64,000 bases of DNA from Rhipicephalus microplus (GCF_043290135.1 NC_134710.1:7205821-7269820), one strand, 5' to 3'. Shown: positions 1-11,955, numbered from the stretch's first letter. The notes: generated from the sequence alone by a model not told the origin. A program made the numbers and translations.

Positions 1-345
1 AGCGTTCATAACAGGAGCCAACAAAAGTTTAGCATACATCAACCTCGGGCTCATGGTCATCTAATATAGAATTGTCCGCAGTTATCTTCTGAAGAAATAA
101 AGTTTTATCATCCATCCCAGCCTTAGACACATGAAATGCTCAGGGCGCCTTGGTGGCTTTCAGCTGCCCGTGCTGCCGTCGCTAGTAGCGGACACAAAAC
201 TCGTCGCCTCTAAAGTGTCTACCGGTGGCCCTGCTGTGGTTGTTTAGTGCATGATCGATCACTTTCAACTTGAAAGCTGCCGTGTAGCTTCCGTATCGCC
301 CCATAAGGTAACCACAGAACGGACACAACGTACACTGACACGCCA
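1..345. mobile_element. partial pogo-type MITE (interior), cut by window edge
   Basis: This stretch matches about 61790-62130 over most of its length. Shared segments include the blocks around 'cttggtggctttcagctg' and 'gtgcatgatc'. The other copy lies inside a 910-bp element with terminal inverted repeats, so this is read as the interior of a second copy whose left end is outside the window. It is non-coding. Confidence 0.6.
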
Positions 346-364
346 TAGCCTGAAAACACTGCTA

Positions 365-2355
365 TGGCTTGTTAGGAACTAAAGCTGCAAGCGTATGCCT
401 CGTTTTCTAAACAAGCTAAATAATGCTGCGAACGCCGGCGTTGCCAGTGACTTGCGATTGCCTAGCAGTTGCATATAAAATATTTTTTTCCTGTTTTGAA
501 GTTGCGTCCTCCTGGTCGCTGTCCTGGTGATAGATATCTGGTACACTCAAACCTTGTTATAACCTAATGGGATATAATGAAATAATGGATATAACGAAGT
601 AAATGAAATTCCCCGTGAAAGCTTCATTGAGACCCATGCATTTTAAATCTCATAACGAAGAAAATTGACCAATAAATGGATATAACGAGCTAACTTAGTC
701 TATCAAATAGCTGATTAAAAAAAACTACCGTAGTGCATTAAGTATATTGTTTTCTGCGGAGTTTGATGCTCATTCAGCGCGGGTCTTTTAAAAATACTGT
801 GCCGACCTTACATCCACGCCACGCGCAGCCAAGAGAGCCATCCTTCTCACATAGCCGTCGGAGAGGATTGAGGAAGCACTTAGCGAGTCGCGTGACAGAG
901 AAGCGGCGCCGCGGTGCAAAGGGATTTCCCTCTCCGCGCCTAAAGATGACTGCAATGAATGCGTCTCCGCTACTACCCTCTGCACGGAGAAAGGAGGACT
1001 CTCTGCAACATCTTTTTTTTTTCCTCTCTCTCTCTCTCTCTGCACGCGGCCTTGATAGGAGAAGGGGCTCTACGTGCAGAGACAGAAAAGTGAGAAGTGT
1101 GGCACAGGCGCATCGCAGATCGGCATTTGAGAGAGAGCAAACAATCCGCCACAGTCTTTTATTTCTTTGTCTTCTTTTCCTTCTTTACGCGCAGCGTTGA
1201 GAGGTGCCACCGCGGTATCGGGCATGGTGCTGAGAGCATTTTCGGAGCGCAGTATGTTCGAAGTGCTTGCGCATTCGAATTACAGGGCGTTTTCACCCTT
1301 TGGAATACACTCAGCTTTGAGGGGACCTCAGCGTGAGTTTATTTACCGAAAGTTCAAATTAAGTGTGTTCGAATCAATGAGGTTCGACTGTGTTTATTTT
1401 CTGTCGCACGTGTGGTCGTGTAGCGGTACATCGGGACATGAAGCGGTTTCTTTCTTTGCATGCTTATAGGTGTGCGCCCATCTGAGCATACATTGCCGCA
1501 AACTCTTATAATCGATATAACAAAATAATTGTGGCTCCTCTTCAACTTCATTATAACGAGGTTTTAGTGTACCACAACGGGCCAATGGGCTTGCGTCACA
1601 CCGTTGTTACTTTATTTGGTCGAACGCGCCTTGCAAGAGAGTCGAAGCGGCACCTAACCTCATGGTAAGAAAAAAAAAAAAGGAGAGGGAAGGGTGGGAG
1701 TTGTAGCAGTTAGAAAATTTTTTGGCCTTGGTTCTAACTGCCGTGTTCTAACCCGTGCAGAGAATGCTGCTTAAGCTACCTTAGTCACAATATACTGGTG
1801 CTCTGCGAAAAAGTGGATTGAAATTCGGAAGGGGCGGTTAGCACTAGTCACAGGACACTGCACACTTCATTCAGTTAGTAACACCCCATTATTCTGAGTA
1901 CCAGTGTGATCACTGATGTCTAAATAAGTTACTGGCAATCGTTTGGAGCTGTGTATAACATTTCTGCTTTTCTAACCAAATCTTTGTCTCTTTTTTTTTT
2001 CTTGCCAACCTTTCTCCTTGGTGTGAATCTTGAATTTCAAGGTCACAAGCTTGGCAAATGCATAATTAAATTCACAGAGCCTGTTGTCCAGTGATTTGAC
2101 AAGTGCAGTAAATGCTAATATAGACATTATTGTTTACTCAGTGGGGTGATTCAAAATAATACTTTCATTAAAATAGCAGTGCTCACGTTCACATTGCATG
2201 ATTTAGGAGATGTTGAGTGGTTTATACATATTTTTTTCTAAGTGTAAGCCTTCTTTTTTATACTGCTCCAAATTTGGTGTTTCATAATAAAAAGTGCATT
2301 TTTTCCCCCATAACCTGCTCCAAATTGAATTTCGGCGGTTGCACCTCTAAGTATA
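365..2355. repeat. dispersed repeat X, copy 1 (interrupted by a MITE)
   Basis: Segments 365-541 and 1572-2355 line up with 7425-8556. Shared landmarks, in order, are 'gttaggaactaaagctg', 'ttagcactagtcac', 'agttactggcaat' and 'ttgctccaaatttg'-like blocks ending near a 'ggttgcacc' motif. The two copies are clearly diverged, so the repeat is old. The MITE at 544-1569 sits inside this copy and is absent from the other. No coding potential was recognised and the class is unknown. Confidence 0.6.
544..1569. mobile_element. Tigger-like MITE with terminal inverted repeats
   Basis: The left end begins cactcaaaccttgttataa. The right end, reverse-complemented, begins cactaaaacctcgttataa. TA dinucleotides flank both ends (542-543 and 1570-1571), as expected for a Tc1/mariner-superfamily target duplication. 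Inner copies of 'gatataac' recur near both ends. At about 1 kb with no transposase, it is a non-autonomous element. It contains a short CT tract near 1024-1041. Confidence 0.75.
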
Positions 2356-4164
2356 GTTACCATTGCAACAGCGCTACCATTGCTGTACCGTGCATATGTG
2401 CTTATCCTGATAGCGTCAATGCAGTGAGGTTTCTAGGCACATAACCCGCCATGCTTGACTCTGCAAGAGCGAGCTGCTATTTTGCTTTTGTAAAGTGATG
2501 CACGCTTGAATGTAGTCCCGCATGAGGCGTCAGTGATTGGCGGCTAAAAGCGCTCAGTAGGCTAGAAGTAGCGCTACGTAACACATGTGCCGGAGCAGAT
2601 AGGCTAAGGTTATTGTGATAAGGCTGGCAGCGATAAGTCATACTGGCAGGTTTGTCAGTGGCTGCCACCGTGGCTTCGTTCTTTCCTTATGTTGATTTTC
2701 AAAGCTACTGCTGGAATTGCATGGAAGTTGGAATAATTTAATTTCTGCACTTGTCAAAAATACAGAAAAATATGTTGTGGTGCTGGAAAATCTACCGCCC
2801 TAGCGCACTTTTATGAGACAAAAAGCTATTGCAGTACGCAGGGTACGCTCTAACTGTGTTTGACGTAGGACGAGCCAGTCAGTGAATGCTCTATGAGAGC
2901 ATCACTCTACAAGAGCATAATGAGCATAATGCTCTGCTGTGCATGAGCAGTAATTGGAGAGGTAGCGCCCTCTATGGGCAGTTTAGTTTTGACTGGAAAA
3001 TATGCACCCAGCTGGCCGGCGATCGTTCATTCGCCGTGGTTGAGCGCCATGGCTGAGCGGCGTTGCTTTTGTAGTTTGGGCAAATATTCCAGCACACCGC
3101 AAATCATTTTACCAACAAAGGAGCATGAAGCGCTCAGTCAGATACTTCCGTGTTTAGGTGAGAGAAAAACCTATGAAAACTTCCGGTGACGGTTTGTCAT
3201 TGAATGTGCCTTTTTCGTCCTTGTCTCGAGATTTTGCTTTTTCTTTTGTATATAAACCGAGAAATGAGCACCAACTTCGACAGGTTCTCCTCCTTGAGGC
3301 TTCGTGCCAAAAAGAGAGCTGCTTGGGTAACGGCATGTGGGATTACGGAATGTGGCCGGAGGAAGAGAGTCGGAACAGAGGAGTTTGGTGCACGCGGCTT
3401 GCCATGTGTGCCGAACCAGCATTCTTGGATCTGTGTAGTGTAGCACAGCAGCACACAGTCTCGCTTGTATCAGCGCTTCTAACAGACCACTCAATACTGT
3501 TGTCAGTACGCGAAATGTGCTCTCGTGTATTTGCGCGAACTATGATTGAGATATAAGCACAGGTTATTTGACAATAACAGTAGTGGGAGCTGCATTCATA
3601 GCCGCTTCATGATTAGTACGGGAAACTTGTGTCTTGTGAAGAAAGCGTATTGTTGCGTGTTAGGAAAGTGTATCCTCCCAATAATACTTTTATACTCAGT
3701 TTCATTTCATTCATTTGGATTGTCATTTGATACTTTGAACTAGAGACACTTCTATAAGAGTGCACTTGAAACGCTTTCGGTATGCTACTTATATTTAAAA
3801 TTTTCTCCAGGCAACAAAGTCACAGTGCATTCTAACTATGTGACCCTCAGTATAGCGACGAATCTTGTCGTCATCACATAAACACTGGACCTCACAGACT
3901 AGCCGCCCTCACCAAACATAGTTCATCATCACACATTTGAAGGGCCAACTTCAAGCATCTTGATACCCCTGTCACACGGCAACCATCAAACTCTATTTAC
4001 CTTCATTCATTCATCATTCAACTCCCTAATGGAGCTTTCCAAGAATGGAGTTACCGACGTGGTACACAGCTTGCGCAAGCTTTCAACGGGAAAGGCAGGG
4101 AGCAGAAGTTGCGCTGCTGCACTTCCCATCTTTCACATATGTAGTCGCCTTTGAAGCAACGTGC

Positions 4165-4208
<44 letters not shown>

Positions 4209-5727
4209 CATGTATTCTAATACATCTAAAGTGAGCAATAATGCAAGAAAGTACGCTGTGCACGCACGTGCGTCTCACACATGTAATACGTCAGAACATT
4301 TGTCGGTGGCCGCTCTGCGAAATGTTGGGTGTAGAGGGTACAGACATTGATGTCCTCAAAAATAGAATTGAAATTTGCACTTCAAGATCTGTAATGCTAC
4401 ACCGAGCAAAAGTATGATGTTAAAAGTTGTAATTGTAATTACTGAGACTATTTTGTTAGCGCGGTCTTCTTCGTAGCAGTAGCTATGTGGTAACGAGTAC
4501 TCCATCGAACTTAAATGGTCATTACCGAACTCCCTTTTTTAAAAGCTCTGTCTAACTGCCATAGTGAAATGGAAGGCCGTGTGACATGAACCGCATCTCC
4601 TTTGTCGAAGAGATGAAGTACTTAAAGGAGTGCTGACTCTATTCAAAGATGTCGGGAAAAAGACATTTTTTGTTACCTTGGTTTACAGTGTTAAACCTCT
4701 CTATCTTTACATACCAAAGTCAAGCAACAGGTATACAATATTTTATTTTAGTTGCATCTGCAAGCCAGCTCCACCGTCATTGACAATATTCCGATAAGTG
4801 AAGAAAGTTCATGAGTTAGTGTGTTCTGGGACATCTCACATGCTTATAAAAAGTTCTTGTAGTGCTGAACGAAATGCGCTGAAATTTCACAGGTTACTTT
4901 GAAGACACCCAAGTATTAACCACATAACGCAGATGATGAGTGCAAATTAGGTGTCATGGCCCATAAACAAATAATTGTCTGTATGAGTAATGTTTGTATG
5001 AACAATGGAACAATAATTGACCATATGAACAACAGAAGTGCCAGTGACACAGAGAACTGTGAATCATTTTAATTATTTAATGAAAGCGAGAGAAATTTTG
5101 CTCGAAATACGGTGGCTTCAGCTGTCTGGGAGAGAAATTCACAAAGCCCTGACCTGCTGCATGTGGCTTCACTTGTCCCGAGTTTTCTTTTTTGTCTATT
5201 TACAAATCTGTGACCAACAAGCCCAACGAACGACATGTTTTGTGCCCTAACAGGCCATTTGGTTTGTTACTGGGCACTATGACTTTCAGAAATGGATTCT
5301 GAGGAAACATCAAGTCTAGAATAAAATGCGGGTTTTGTTATGTTTACTGAAAAAGATAATGTACACAAAATGGGGCAAGTGCTTCGCGTGATAACATTAC
5401 AAATTTATTCTAAGCGGATGCAGGAGAACGGACAGCATATTTGAAAAGAGTAGCACAGCATCTGGGAATCTGGCTCAAGAACGGGAAGTTATCTTGAGTG
5501 GTGTCCTCCAGAGATTCTGTAGAATTATTCAAGCAGTGAGTACATTTTATTCAATTCGTAGCTTGCAGTGCTGGCAGATAACTGGGTTGCGTCTCGTTCA
5601 GAACTTTGCGTGCAATGTATGTATTTGTACCATTGAGCATCTATTGCAGGTGAAGGTGCATTACCGCTGTCATCTGCTTGGCAGCACCACTTCTATTACT
5701 CACTGTTACTTTTTCTTCCCATTGCAG
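2356..5727. other. no gene recognised; presumed upstream intron of PUF60
   Basis: Short open frames occur here but none shows a recognisable domain, and none encodes RRM1, RRM2 or the linker expected upstream in PUF60. The stretch is therefore read as intron of that gene, which implies that the 5' exons lie to the left of the window. The only clear simple repeat is the CT tract near 4167. Confidence 0.4.
4167..4200. repeat. (CT)n microsatellite
   Basis: About 17 uninterrupted CT units are followed directly by a T run. There is no sign of function. Confidence 0.95.
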
Positions 5728-5917
5728 TCATGTGTTGTTGTGCTGCGAAACATGGTCGGTGTGGAAGACTTAGACGATGAGCTGGAGTCTGAAGTGACAG
5801 ATGAGTGCGGACGATTTGGCACTGTCAAGAGGGTCATCATCTATCAGGAACGGCAGTCGGAGGATGAGAATGCTGAAATCATTGTGAAAATTTTTGTTGA
5901 ATTCTCTCAAGCACAAG
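5728..5917 (+). CDS. PUF60: PUF60 / half pint, exon encoding first part of the C-terminal UHM domain
   Basis: PUF60 is a nuclear poly(U)-binding splicing factor that works with U2AF65 at 3' splice sites. Its C-terminal U2AF-homology motif (UHM) binds peptide ligands of partner proteins. The exon follows a clean acceptor (pyrimidine tract ending in attgcag) and ends at the donor caag|gtgagt. It encodes 63 codons plus one base, starting [10 protein letters not shown] and containing [18 protein letters not shown] and IIVKIFVEF. These match the first beta strand, first helix and RNP-like strands of PUF60's third RRM-like domain as I know the family. The phase fits exactly with the exon at 11846, giving an uninterrupted UHM. 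The two canonical RRMs and the start codon are not in the window, so this is an internal exon. The open frame continues past the donor but is not coding there. Confidence 0.93.
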
Positions 5918-6708
5918 GTGAGTTTTACAGCAAAAGCTGTAATGAGGTCACAACAGCCAATTTTGGCACCGTAGTTGTCGCCGCTGGTGTCTGTTACCGC
6001 GATAAAGCAAAGTTATTTAAAAATGAATAAAAAATATTTCTAGGAAGGGATAGGAGTGGAACCCGCCCTCTGTGTGGTATTCGTATATTCTGTCACAGAG
6101 CCATGCTGATGTTTGAGACTCTTCTGCAAAAATACCCTATGCAGGCTTCATCTCGGGAAAGGAATTATGTTAACCTATGTAATATTACATCGTAAAAGAG
6201 AAAAATAACAACCAGACATCACACTATGTGAATTTTCAAATGTTTCATTAAATGCTTCCAACCCATTACAAAAGGCTCTCCACAGGTAAACCTATGTAAG
6301 AGGGCATTTGGCGACAGAACCGAGCCAATGGGCAGGTGGGCAGAGTGTCCCGACCCCCTCCCACGCCTAGTTGTGTCTGGCTTTCCCATGTCTGGAGAAA
6401 AGGGGATCCTGAGGCTTTGAGCCGATGTCGTTTGATTGGGCCCTTTAAAGGGGATTCATTTCAAAAAGTGTTAACAGAGCATAGAACGCAAGGACGAGAC
6501 AACAGAGGCAAAGATCGCTGTCGCCTCTGTTGTCTCATTCTTTCCTAATTGGTCCATGCACTGTAGCACTTTTTGAAGTAAATCCTCACCAACTTGCCCA
6601 AGTGCCCACCCTTTCAACCTTTTGAAAGAGAACTGTGGCAATTTTTCGATATTCACAAATGTCAATAAAACTAACGACAAAAAGGGATAAGAAAAAGAAA
6701 AGGATATA

Positions 6709-6786
6709 CAGGTGCTGCCAGCATTGCTTCATCCTTTTACATACTTCGAGCACACCACCACATGCCACCAATGCTGGCAGCACCTG
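6709..6786. repeat. perfect 18-bp inverted repeat (hairpin) in PUF60 intron
   Basis: The left arm caggtgctgccagcattg (6709-6726) is exactly complementary to 6769-6786, with a 42-base loop. Outside the arms, A/G-rich sequence on the left opposes T/C-rich sequence on the right, so the stem could continue imperfectly. It is either a small MITE remnant or a structured intronic RNA; nothing decides between them. Confidence 0.6.
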
Positions 6787-7424
6787 TGCATTCTTTCCTT
6801 TTTCTTCTTTTTGTCTCGCACCCTCTCCTTTGTATGCCCTTCTTATTAAAGCATAGACTAGTTGAAAGTCCGTGCTTCTTGCCTCTGTTGTCTCATCTTT
6901 TCCTAATCATTAGGAAACTCTTGTTACTGTCATCTGCATTTACTCAATCATCATCTGCCCTCAACCTGTTTATTACAAATATGGAAACATCTGTGCATTT
7001 TATGGGTGTAATTTCTAATGATACTAGCATGGGTGCAACAGCTGCACCAATTGGGCCAAATTAATACGATGACCCATTTTAATGCCGAGCTGCGCCAAAA
7101 TTATGAGATATACCAAAGTGGCGCCATGCTGCGCCAAAATTCCCGACCAGCCTCAACGTTTTCTCAGTTGTGCTAACTTCAGCGAGAAATGGAGGCCACG
7201 TTGGCTACCTGTAGTTTGCGTCATCAATCAATCCAAAGACTCGGGTGCACAGACCCTAACCCTAAACCACTGCTTAGGCAGGACCTCACAAAATGTGATC
7301 GCTCAGATAAACTAACAACGCGCGCCCATCGGTTTGCTGGCCACCACAGATTATTAATCGGCGAGACGACGCAACTTCACAAAAATGTGTTATCGTAGCC
7401 AGCAACACTTCGCAGGTCAGGAAA

Positions 7425-8556
7425 CGTGGTTACAGCATGTTAGGAACTAAAGCTGGGAGCGTGTGCTGCTGTTGGTGCGCACAAACAAACACGGCGTGCC
7501 GCGAACCGCAGCTTTTCCGGCGACCACGTTGGTTGCCATAGTAACGGCACGTACGATTGATATGCGGTGCCGTCGCCAGGCCAATGGACGCATTCTGGTC
7601 TTACTTTATCTAGTCAAACGCACCTTGCTAGCGAGCCGAGAAGTTGTGCCCTAAACCTAATTCCATCGTCAAAATAAAAGTGGGGAGTGTTGCGGAACGC
7701 CACTTGAATCACCTTCACCACAGTACATCGTTGGCCTGCGGAAAAACATTTTAAGATTTGGAAGGGGCTGTTAGCACTAGTAAAGAAGGGGCTGTTAGCA
7801 CTAGTCACGATACATAGCCCAGTTTGTTCAATTACTCATGCTTGTATATGCCGCATAATTGTGAGTACTAATATGATCGCTGACGTCTAGAAAGTTACTG
7901 GCAATTGCTTAGACATTGTATGATATTGCTGTTGCCTTACAAAATCAAATGAAACTGTGTGCCACTTTTTTTTTTCCCATCATCCATACTCCTCAGTTTT
8001 ACGAATCTCCCAAATGTCAAGGTCGCCAGCTTGACAAATCCACATTTCAATCTTCAGAGTCTGTCAGGCTTGGCAAATGGCAATGTGCACTTTATGGTTG
8101 TTTGCAGATTGGGCTGGTTCAAAATACTACTTCTTTTGAAAAAGTAGTGTTCATATTCTCTCTGTGGGATTTAGAGGGTGTAGAATGGTTTTTTTCATCC
8201 CGGCTGCGGCGGCTGCATTCTGATGGAGGCGGAAATGTCGAGGCCCGTGTGCTCAGATTTGGGTGCACGTTAAAGAACCCCAGGTGGTCAAAATTTCCGG
8301 AACCCTCCACTACTGCGTCTCTCATAATCATATGGTGGTTTTGGGACGTTAAACCCCACAAATCAATCAATCGATGTAGAATGGTGTGTGCATTTTTTAG
8401 ATCCTTCTTTTTTATACTGTTTCAAATGTGTTTCTTGATAAAAAATAGGTGTTTTTTTCCCCAGACCTGCTCCAAGTTTGGATTTTGTGCTCCAAAAGTA
8501 ATATTTTGTTGCTCCGAAAATTGCTCCAAATTTTATTTCGACTGTTGCACCCCTGT
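7425..8556. repeat. dispersed repeat X, copy 2 (interrupted by a SINE)
   Basis: This copy is co-linear with the repeat at 365-2355 but lacks the MITE found there. It carries its own insertion, the SINE at 8190-8374. It also holds a short local duplication, 'aaggggctgttagcactagt', at about 7765-7803. Confidence 0.6.
8190..8374 (+). mobile_element. Ruka-like tRNA-derived SINE, 5'-truncated
   Basis: The copy starts within the tRNA-like head (cccggctgcggcgg). It keeps the diagnostic body 'gatttgggtgcacgtt', 'aagaaccccaggtgg' and 'ttttgggacgtt', then the ATCAATCAATC end. The 11-base target duplication tgtagaatggt is exact on both sides (8179-8189 and 8375-8385). The host sequence around it is repeat X, so the insertion postdates that repeat. 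Confidence 0.92.
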
Positions 8557-8749
8557 ATTAGTGACCGCTGTCCAATATTTATGATGTACTCACTGCTGAA
8601 TAGTATCGAACCCAACATGAATTAGTTGCTTACCAACATATTTTTAATGAAGCACTGGATTTATTCAATTTCACTGTGGGTGCACATAGTTCGGATTCTG
8701 TGCTAAGAAAAACAAACATAAACAAAGCATATAACGAGTTTTTGAAGCT

Positions 8750-10300
8750 TTTGTGGGCATCTACATTTCTCAGTCAAACAAGTTAGGAAATAAAAAAAAG
8801 TTAAAAACCGTCTTTATCATGCCTTCTTACACTACACATCAGAAATTAAGCTTGAGGAATTGAAGGCTGAAACAAATAGACTGAATAAAATACTAAGACA
8901 AGTGAAAATGGAATACTAACATTGTGTGTTTTTTGAAATTAACTGGAAGTGGCCAGGTGCAACTTGGAATGTAATAAATAAAGTTTTAGGTCGTGATAGT
9001 AAAAGTAATGTACCCAAATTGATAACTTAAAGAAATTTTGAATAGTGGTAAAGCATTGACAGACCATCTTAATGCTCATTTTGGGAATGCAGGTGTTGCG
9101 CACACCATTGACTTCCGAGTTGCATATTCAATAAACAAAGGTATTATGGAAACTATATTTATAAAGCCAACGGACGAACATAAGGTGTTCACAATAACAA
9201 AAATATAAATAATAATAAAGCATTAGATATAGATAATTTAAGCCAGTCAAATACATTTTCGATCACTTGCCATTTATTTCTGCATTGGTTCACATATTCG
9301 ATTTAGCAATGGTATCAGCGACTTTCCCAGATGGCATGAAACGAGCTAGAGTATCTGTGTTATTCAAGCATGACAATATAAATAATGTTTCCGATTACAG
9401 ACCAATATCTATCTATCCTACCCATTTCTTCCAAAGTGCTAGAAAAGGTTGTTGTCACTCACCTGACCAAGTTTCTAGACAAACATAACGTGATAACTAA
9501 CTCCCAGTTTGGCTTCAGAAAAAGTATATCAACTGAGGCGACCCTTTTATCCTTGAAATAAAGCACTGTTCAAAGCATGGACTATGAAAAATTTGCCCTC
9601 GGACTCTTGATTTTAGCGGACTCTATTGATTGCCTCATCCATGACATTCTTACACATAAGCAATCAATGTATGGAGTGCGCAAACATCCACTTGCTTTGA
9701 TGAAATATCTTGCGGAAAGAACCCAGCATGTATGTATTGGCAACCAGCCGCATTTTCGATACAGGCAAAAATTATGTAGGCTAATGTGCTTAGATTTAGG
9801 TACACGTTAAAGAACCCCAGGTGGTCGAAATTTTCAGAGTCCTGCACTATGGCATCTGTCATAATCATATGGTGGTTTTGGAACGTTAAACCCCACATAT
9901 CAATCATGTATGTGTTTACAGCGTCTTATCTTCCTTCTTAGCACTTAAAAATAGACCGCCACAAGAAAGTATTTTGGGCCTGCTATTAAATTGTATAATA
10001 ATGACCAAGGAAATATAGACCCCTCTGGTGATTTCTTTATACTATGTGCAGATAATAACACTATACTTTTCTTTGGAAAAGATGCGAATGAACTAATTAT
10101 GTGTTATGGTTTGCTAATCAAACTATCAGATTGATCTCTTTCAATTGTGATCAAAATTAACCCCACCAAAAGAAAAGCAGTTTTTTTTAGAGCCAGAAAT
10201 AGATCGTTCAGTTATAGCATTCAGTCACTGACTTGGGTAAAAATATTGAATAGGTTAATGAAGATGAATTCCTTTGAGTAATATTTTTAAGCCATTTGAG
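8750..10300 (+). pseudogene. degenerate LINE reverse transcriptase relic
   Basis: Several frames each hold short matches to non-LTR reverse transcriptase. There is a K/R-rich linker with the 'TWNVINKVLGRDSKS' block near 8960. It is followed by 'VSDYRPISI' near 9400, 'FGFRKSIST' near 9510, 'YGVRKHPLALMKYL' near 9670, and a 'PPQESILGLLL'-like block near 9960. Multiple frameshifts and stops separate them. A SINE at 9748-9905 interrupts the RT between the thumb-proximal blocks. The order and spacing fit the jockey/CR1/L2 type of LINE, but the clade cannot be fixed by eye. The element is dead. Confidence 0.75.
9748..9905 (+). mobile_element. Ruka-like SINE, 5'-truncated, diverged
   Basis: It aligns with the body of the full copy at 10805. 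Matching blocks are gcattttcgat, 'gtgcttagattt', 'aagaaccccaggtgg' and 'ccccacatatcaatc'. It is inserted in the LINE relic. No exact target duplication could be assigned. Confidence 0.8.
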
Positions 10301-10590
10301 TTGGGAAGCTCATTTTAATAACCAGAACACCTTTTGCAGTAGTCTGTGCACCGACAACCGGCTGTAGAATTTTCACGCAGACAAAAGCCACGCTGTAAAT
10401 TTATCATGCATATTCACCTCACAATTTCAATATTGCAGTTCAGCATAGGCGACGACATCGGGAAATAGTATAGATACAATAATTACGTTACAAAGGGCAC
10501 TTTTCTGTCACATTGCAAATATTCAACCACGGGCCACAACGAAAGTGTTGTCCCAAAAATACAAAATAATTCGGGTAGATCGGTATTACG

Positions 10591-10730
10591 GATTTTCGGT
10601 GCAGACGAAAATGCTGAGGCTTGTGTGCTCAGATTTGGGTGCACGTTGAAGAACCCCAGGTGTTCAAATTTTCCGGAGCTCTTCAAATCGTATGGTACGT
10701 TTGGGAAGTTAAACCCCACATATCAATCAA
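10591..10730 (+). mobile_element. Ruka-like SINE, 5'-truncated with internal deletion
   Basis: The body blocks 'gatttgggtgcacgtt', 'aagaaccccaggtg' and 'ccccacatatcaatcaa' are present. About 25 bases are missing between the 'ggagctct' and 'atggt' blocks. The exact 11-base duplication tcggtattacg flanks it (10580-10590 and 10731-10741). Confidence 0.9.
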
Positions 10731-10804
10731 TCGGTATTACGAATACCGTGTTTTCCAGCTATTTTACATTGCAAAGAACTGCAGAGATTTTCTTACATTC
10801 CTAG

Positions 10805-11045
10805 CGGCCCCGCCGTGGTGGTCTAGTGGCTAAGGTACTCGGCTGCTGACCCGCAGGGCGCGGGTTCGAATCCCGGCTGCGGCGGCTGCATTTCCGATGG
10901 AGGCGGAAATGTTGTAGGCCCGTGTACTCAGATTTGGGTGCACGTTAAAGAACCCCAGGTGGTCTAAATTTCCGTAGCCCTCCACTACGGCGTCTCTCAT
11001 AATCATGTAGTGGTTTTGGGACGTCAAACCCCACATATCAATCAA
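10805..11045 (+). mobile_element. full-length Ruka-like tRNA-derived SINE
   Basis: This is the reference copy for the window. The tRNA-like head starts gccccgccgtggtggtctag, with an A-box-like 'tagtggctaaggt' and a B box 'ggttcgaatcc', the internal RNA polymerase III promoter. The shared body follows, and the 3' end is catatcaatcaa. The 12-base duplication ttacattcctag is exact (10793-10804 and 11046-11057). It is not a working tRNA gene: the head runs straight into the SINE body and the acceptor stem does not close. Such SINEs depend on a LINE's reverse transcriptase. Confidence 0.95.
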
Positions 11046-11845
11046 TTACATTCCTAGTGACCTTAAAACATAATAACATACCTGTGTATCTAAGAAACCC
11101 TGAACCTTGGTTTGTACCGCATTTTAGCACCGAATATAAGGTGAAATTCCTCAAACACAATTTACCGAAAATTCTAATTACTCATGTTCACGCTATAAAC
11201 TATTTTGCAAGTAATCTAAAGTGATCTCGTTAATATGTAAGCATTTACACAGCATATTGGTGCATAACGATGTAAATCAAATGATCATGTTTCGTCTCAG
11301 TGTTTTGCTATTTATGCAAATTTGTGTCATTGAATGTTCAACATCATCTAGTAAATCATGCTGTTTTGTACCAAAAATGTTTGTTTTTTCACTGCCATGT
11401 ACAACGCCTCCTAGGCCCAGTAAAGCTGCTGATGGCAGCTTTTAGCCCCGGAGGACATTTCTAGTTTGTACTAAAAAAATAATAATCAAGTCAATTGACT
11501 GGTTGGTTGATTGATTGATTCTACTTTTTTAAGTTCCTCCTATGACCTTGTGCACCATCAGTCACATTGAGTCAAGATAGCACAGTTAGGCTTTAGCGCC
11601 AAAAAGTAATTATAGTGTCCACTAACTTCTCGATATTGCTGATAGTTATTAGGCCCTATGTATAGTTGATTTAGGCGTTATCGGAGCCATTAGTTCGTAC
11701 AGTTGACATAATACAGGGTAGCGAATCCAAAAACTGCTTTTATGCACCAATAGTAGCACCAAATTTCGCCAATGCATTTTGGTTGTCTCATGGACATCTG
11801 CTCGGCTAAATCATCTGCTTTTTTTTTTTTTTTTTTTTTTTTCAG

Positions 11846-11955
11846 AAGCCGCAAGTGCAAGGGATGCATTGAATGGTAGATTCTTTGGTGGAAGGCTTGT
11901 CAAATCGGAACTGTATGACCAGACACTATATGAGGCAAACGACCTGTCTGGATAA
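11846..11955 (+). CDS. PUF60: PUF60 / half pint, terminal coding exon (end of UHM)
   Basis: After a long T tract and ttcag, the exon completes a codon begun at 5917 and encodes 35 further residues to a TAA stop. It contains ARDALNGRFFGGR, then LVKSELYDQ and the tail YEANDLSG. The Arg-Phe-Phe inside NGRFFGG is the R-x-F motif that defines UHM domains and holds the tryptophan of ligand motifs. The closing acidic DLSG tail is typical of PUF60/half pint. A polyadenylation signal follows 45 bases after the stop. There is no frameshift or lost residue, so this gene looks functional. Confidence 0.94.

Larger units (their letters stand above)
5918..11845 (+). other. large PUF60 intron filled with transposable elements
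   Basis: This is a 5.9 kb phase-1 intron with a gtgagt donor and an acceptor preceded by an uninterrupted T tract of more than 20 bases (from about 11820). It contains repeat X copy 2, a LINE relic, four SINE copies and an 18-bp perfect inverted repeat. Segments 5918-6700, 6790-7420 and 11060-11820 show nothing recognisable. One exception is a short direct repeat, 'cctctgttgtctcat', near 6525 and 6887. Confidence 0.85.

Noticed and set aside
7249..7266. Telomere-like 'accctaaccctaaacc'
   Set aside because: Only two units are present, in ordinary sequence, with no array.
10805..10890. tRNA-like sequences with A and B boxes (also at 22530, 40118, 41818, 52577)
   Set aside because: Each runs into a SINE body or unrelated sequence, and the acceptor stems do not close, so they are SINE heads rather than tRNA genes.
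10591..11045. Closely spaced similar units as a possible CRISPR-like array
   Set aside because: They are SINE insertions with individual target duplications in a eukaryotic genome.
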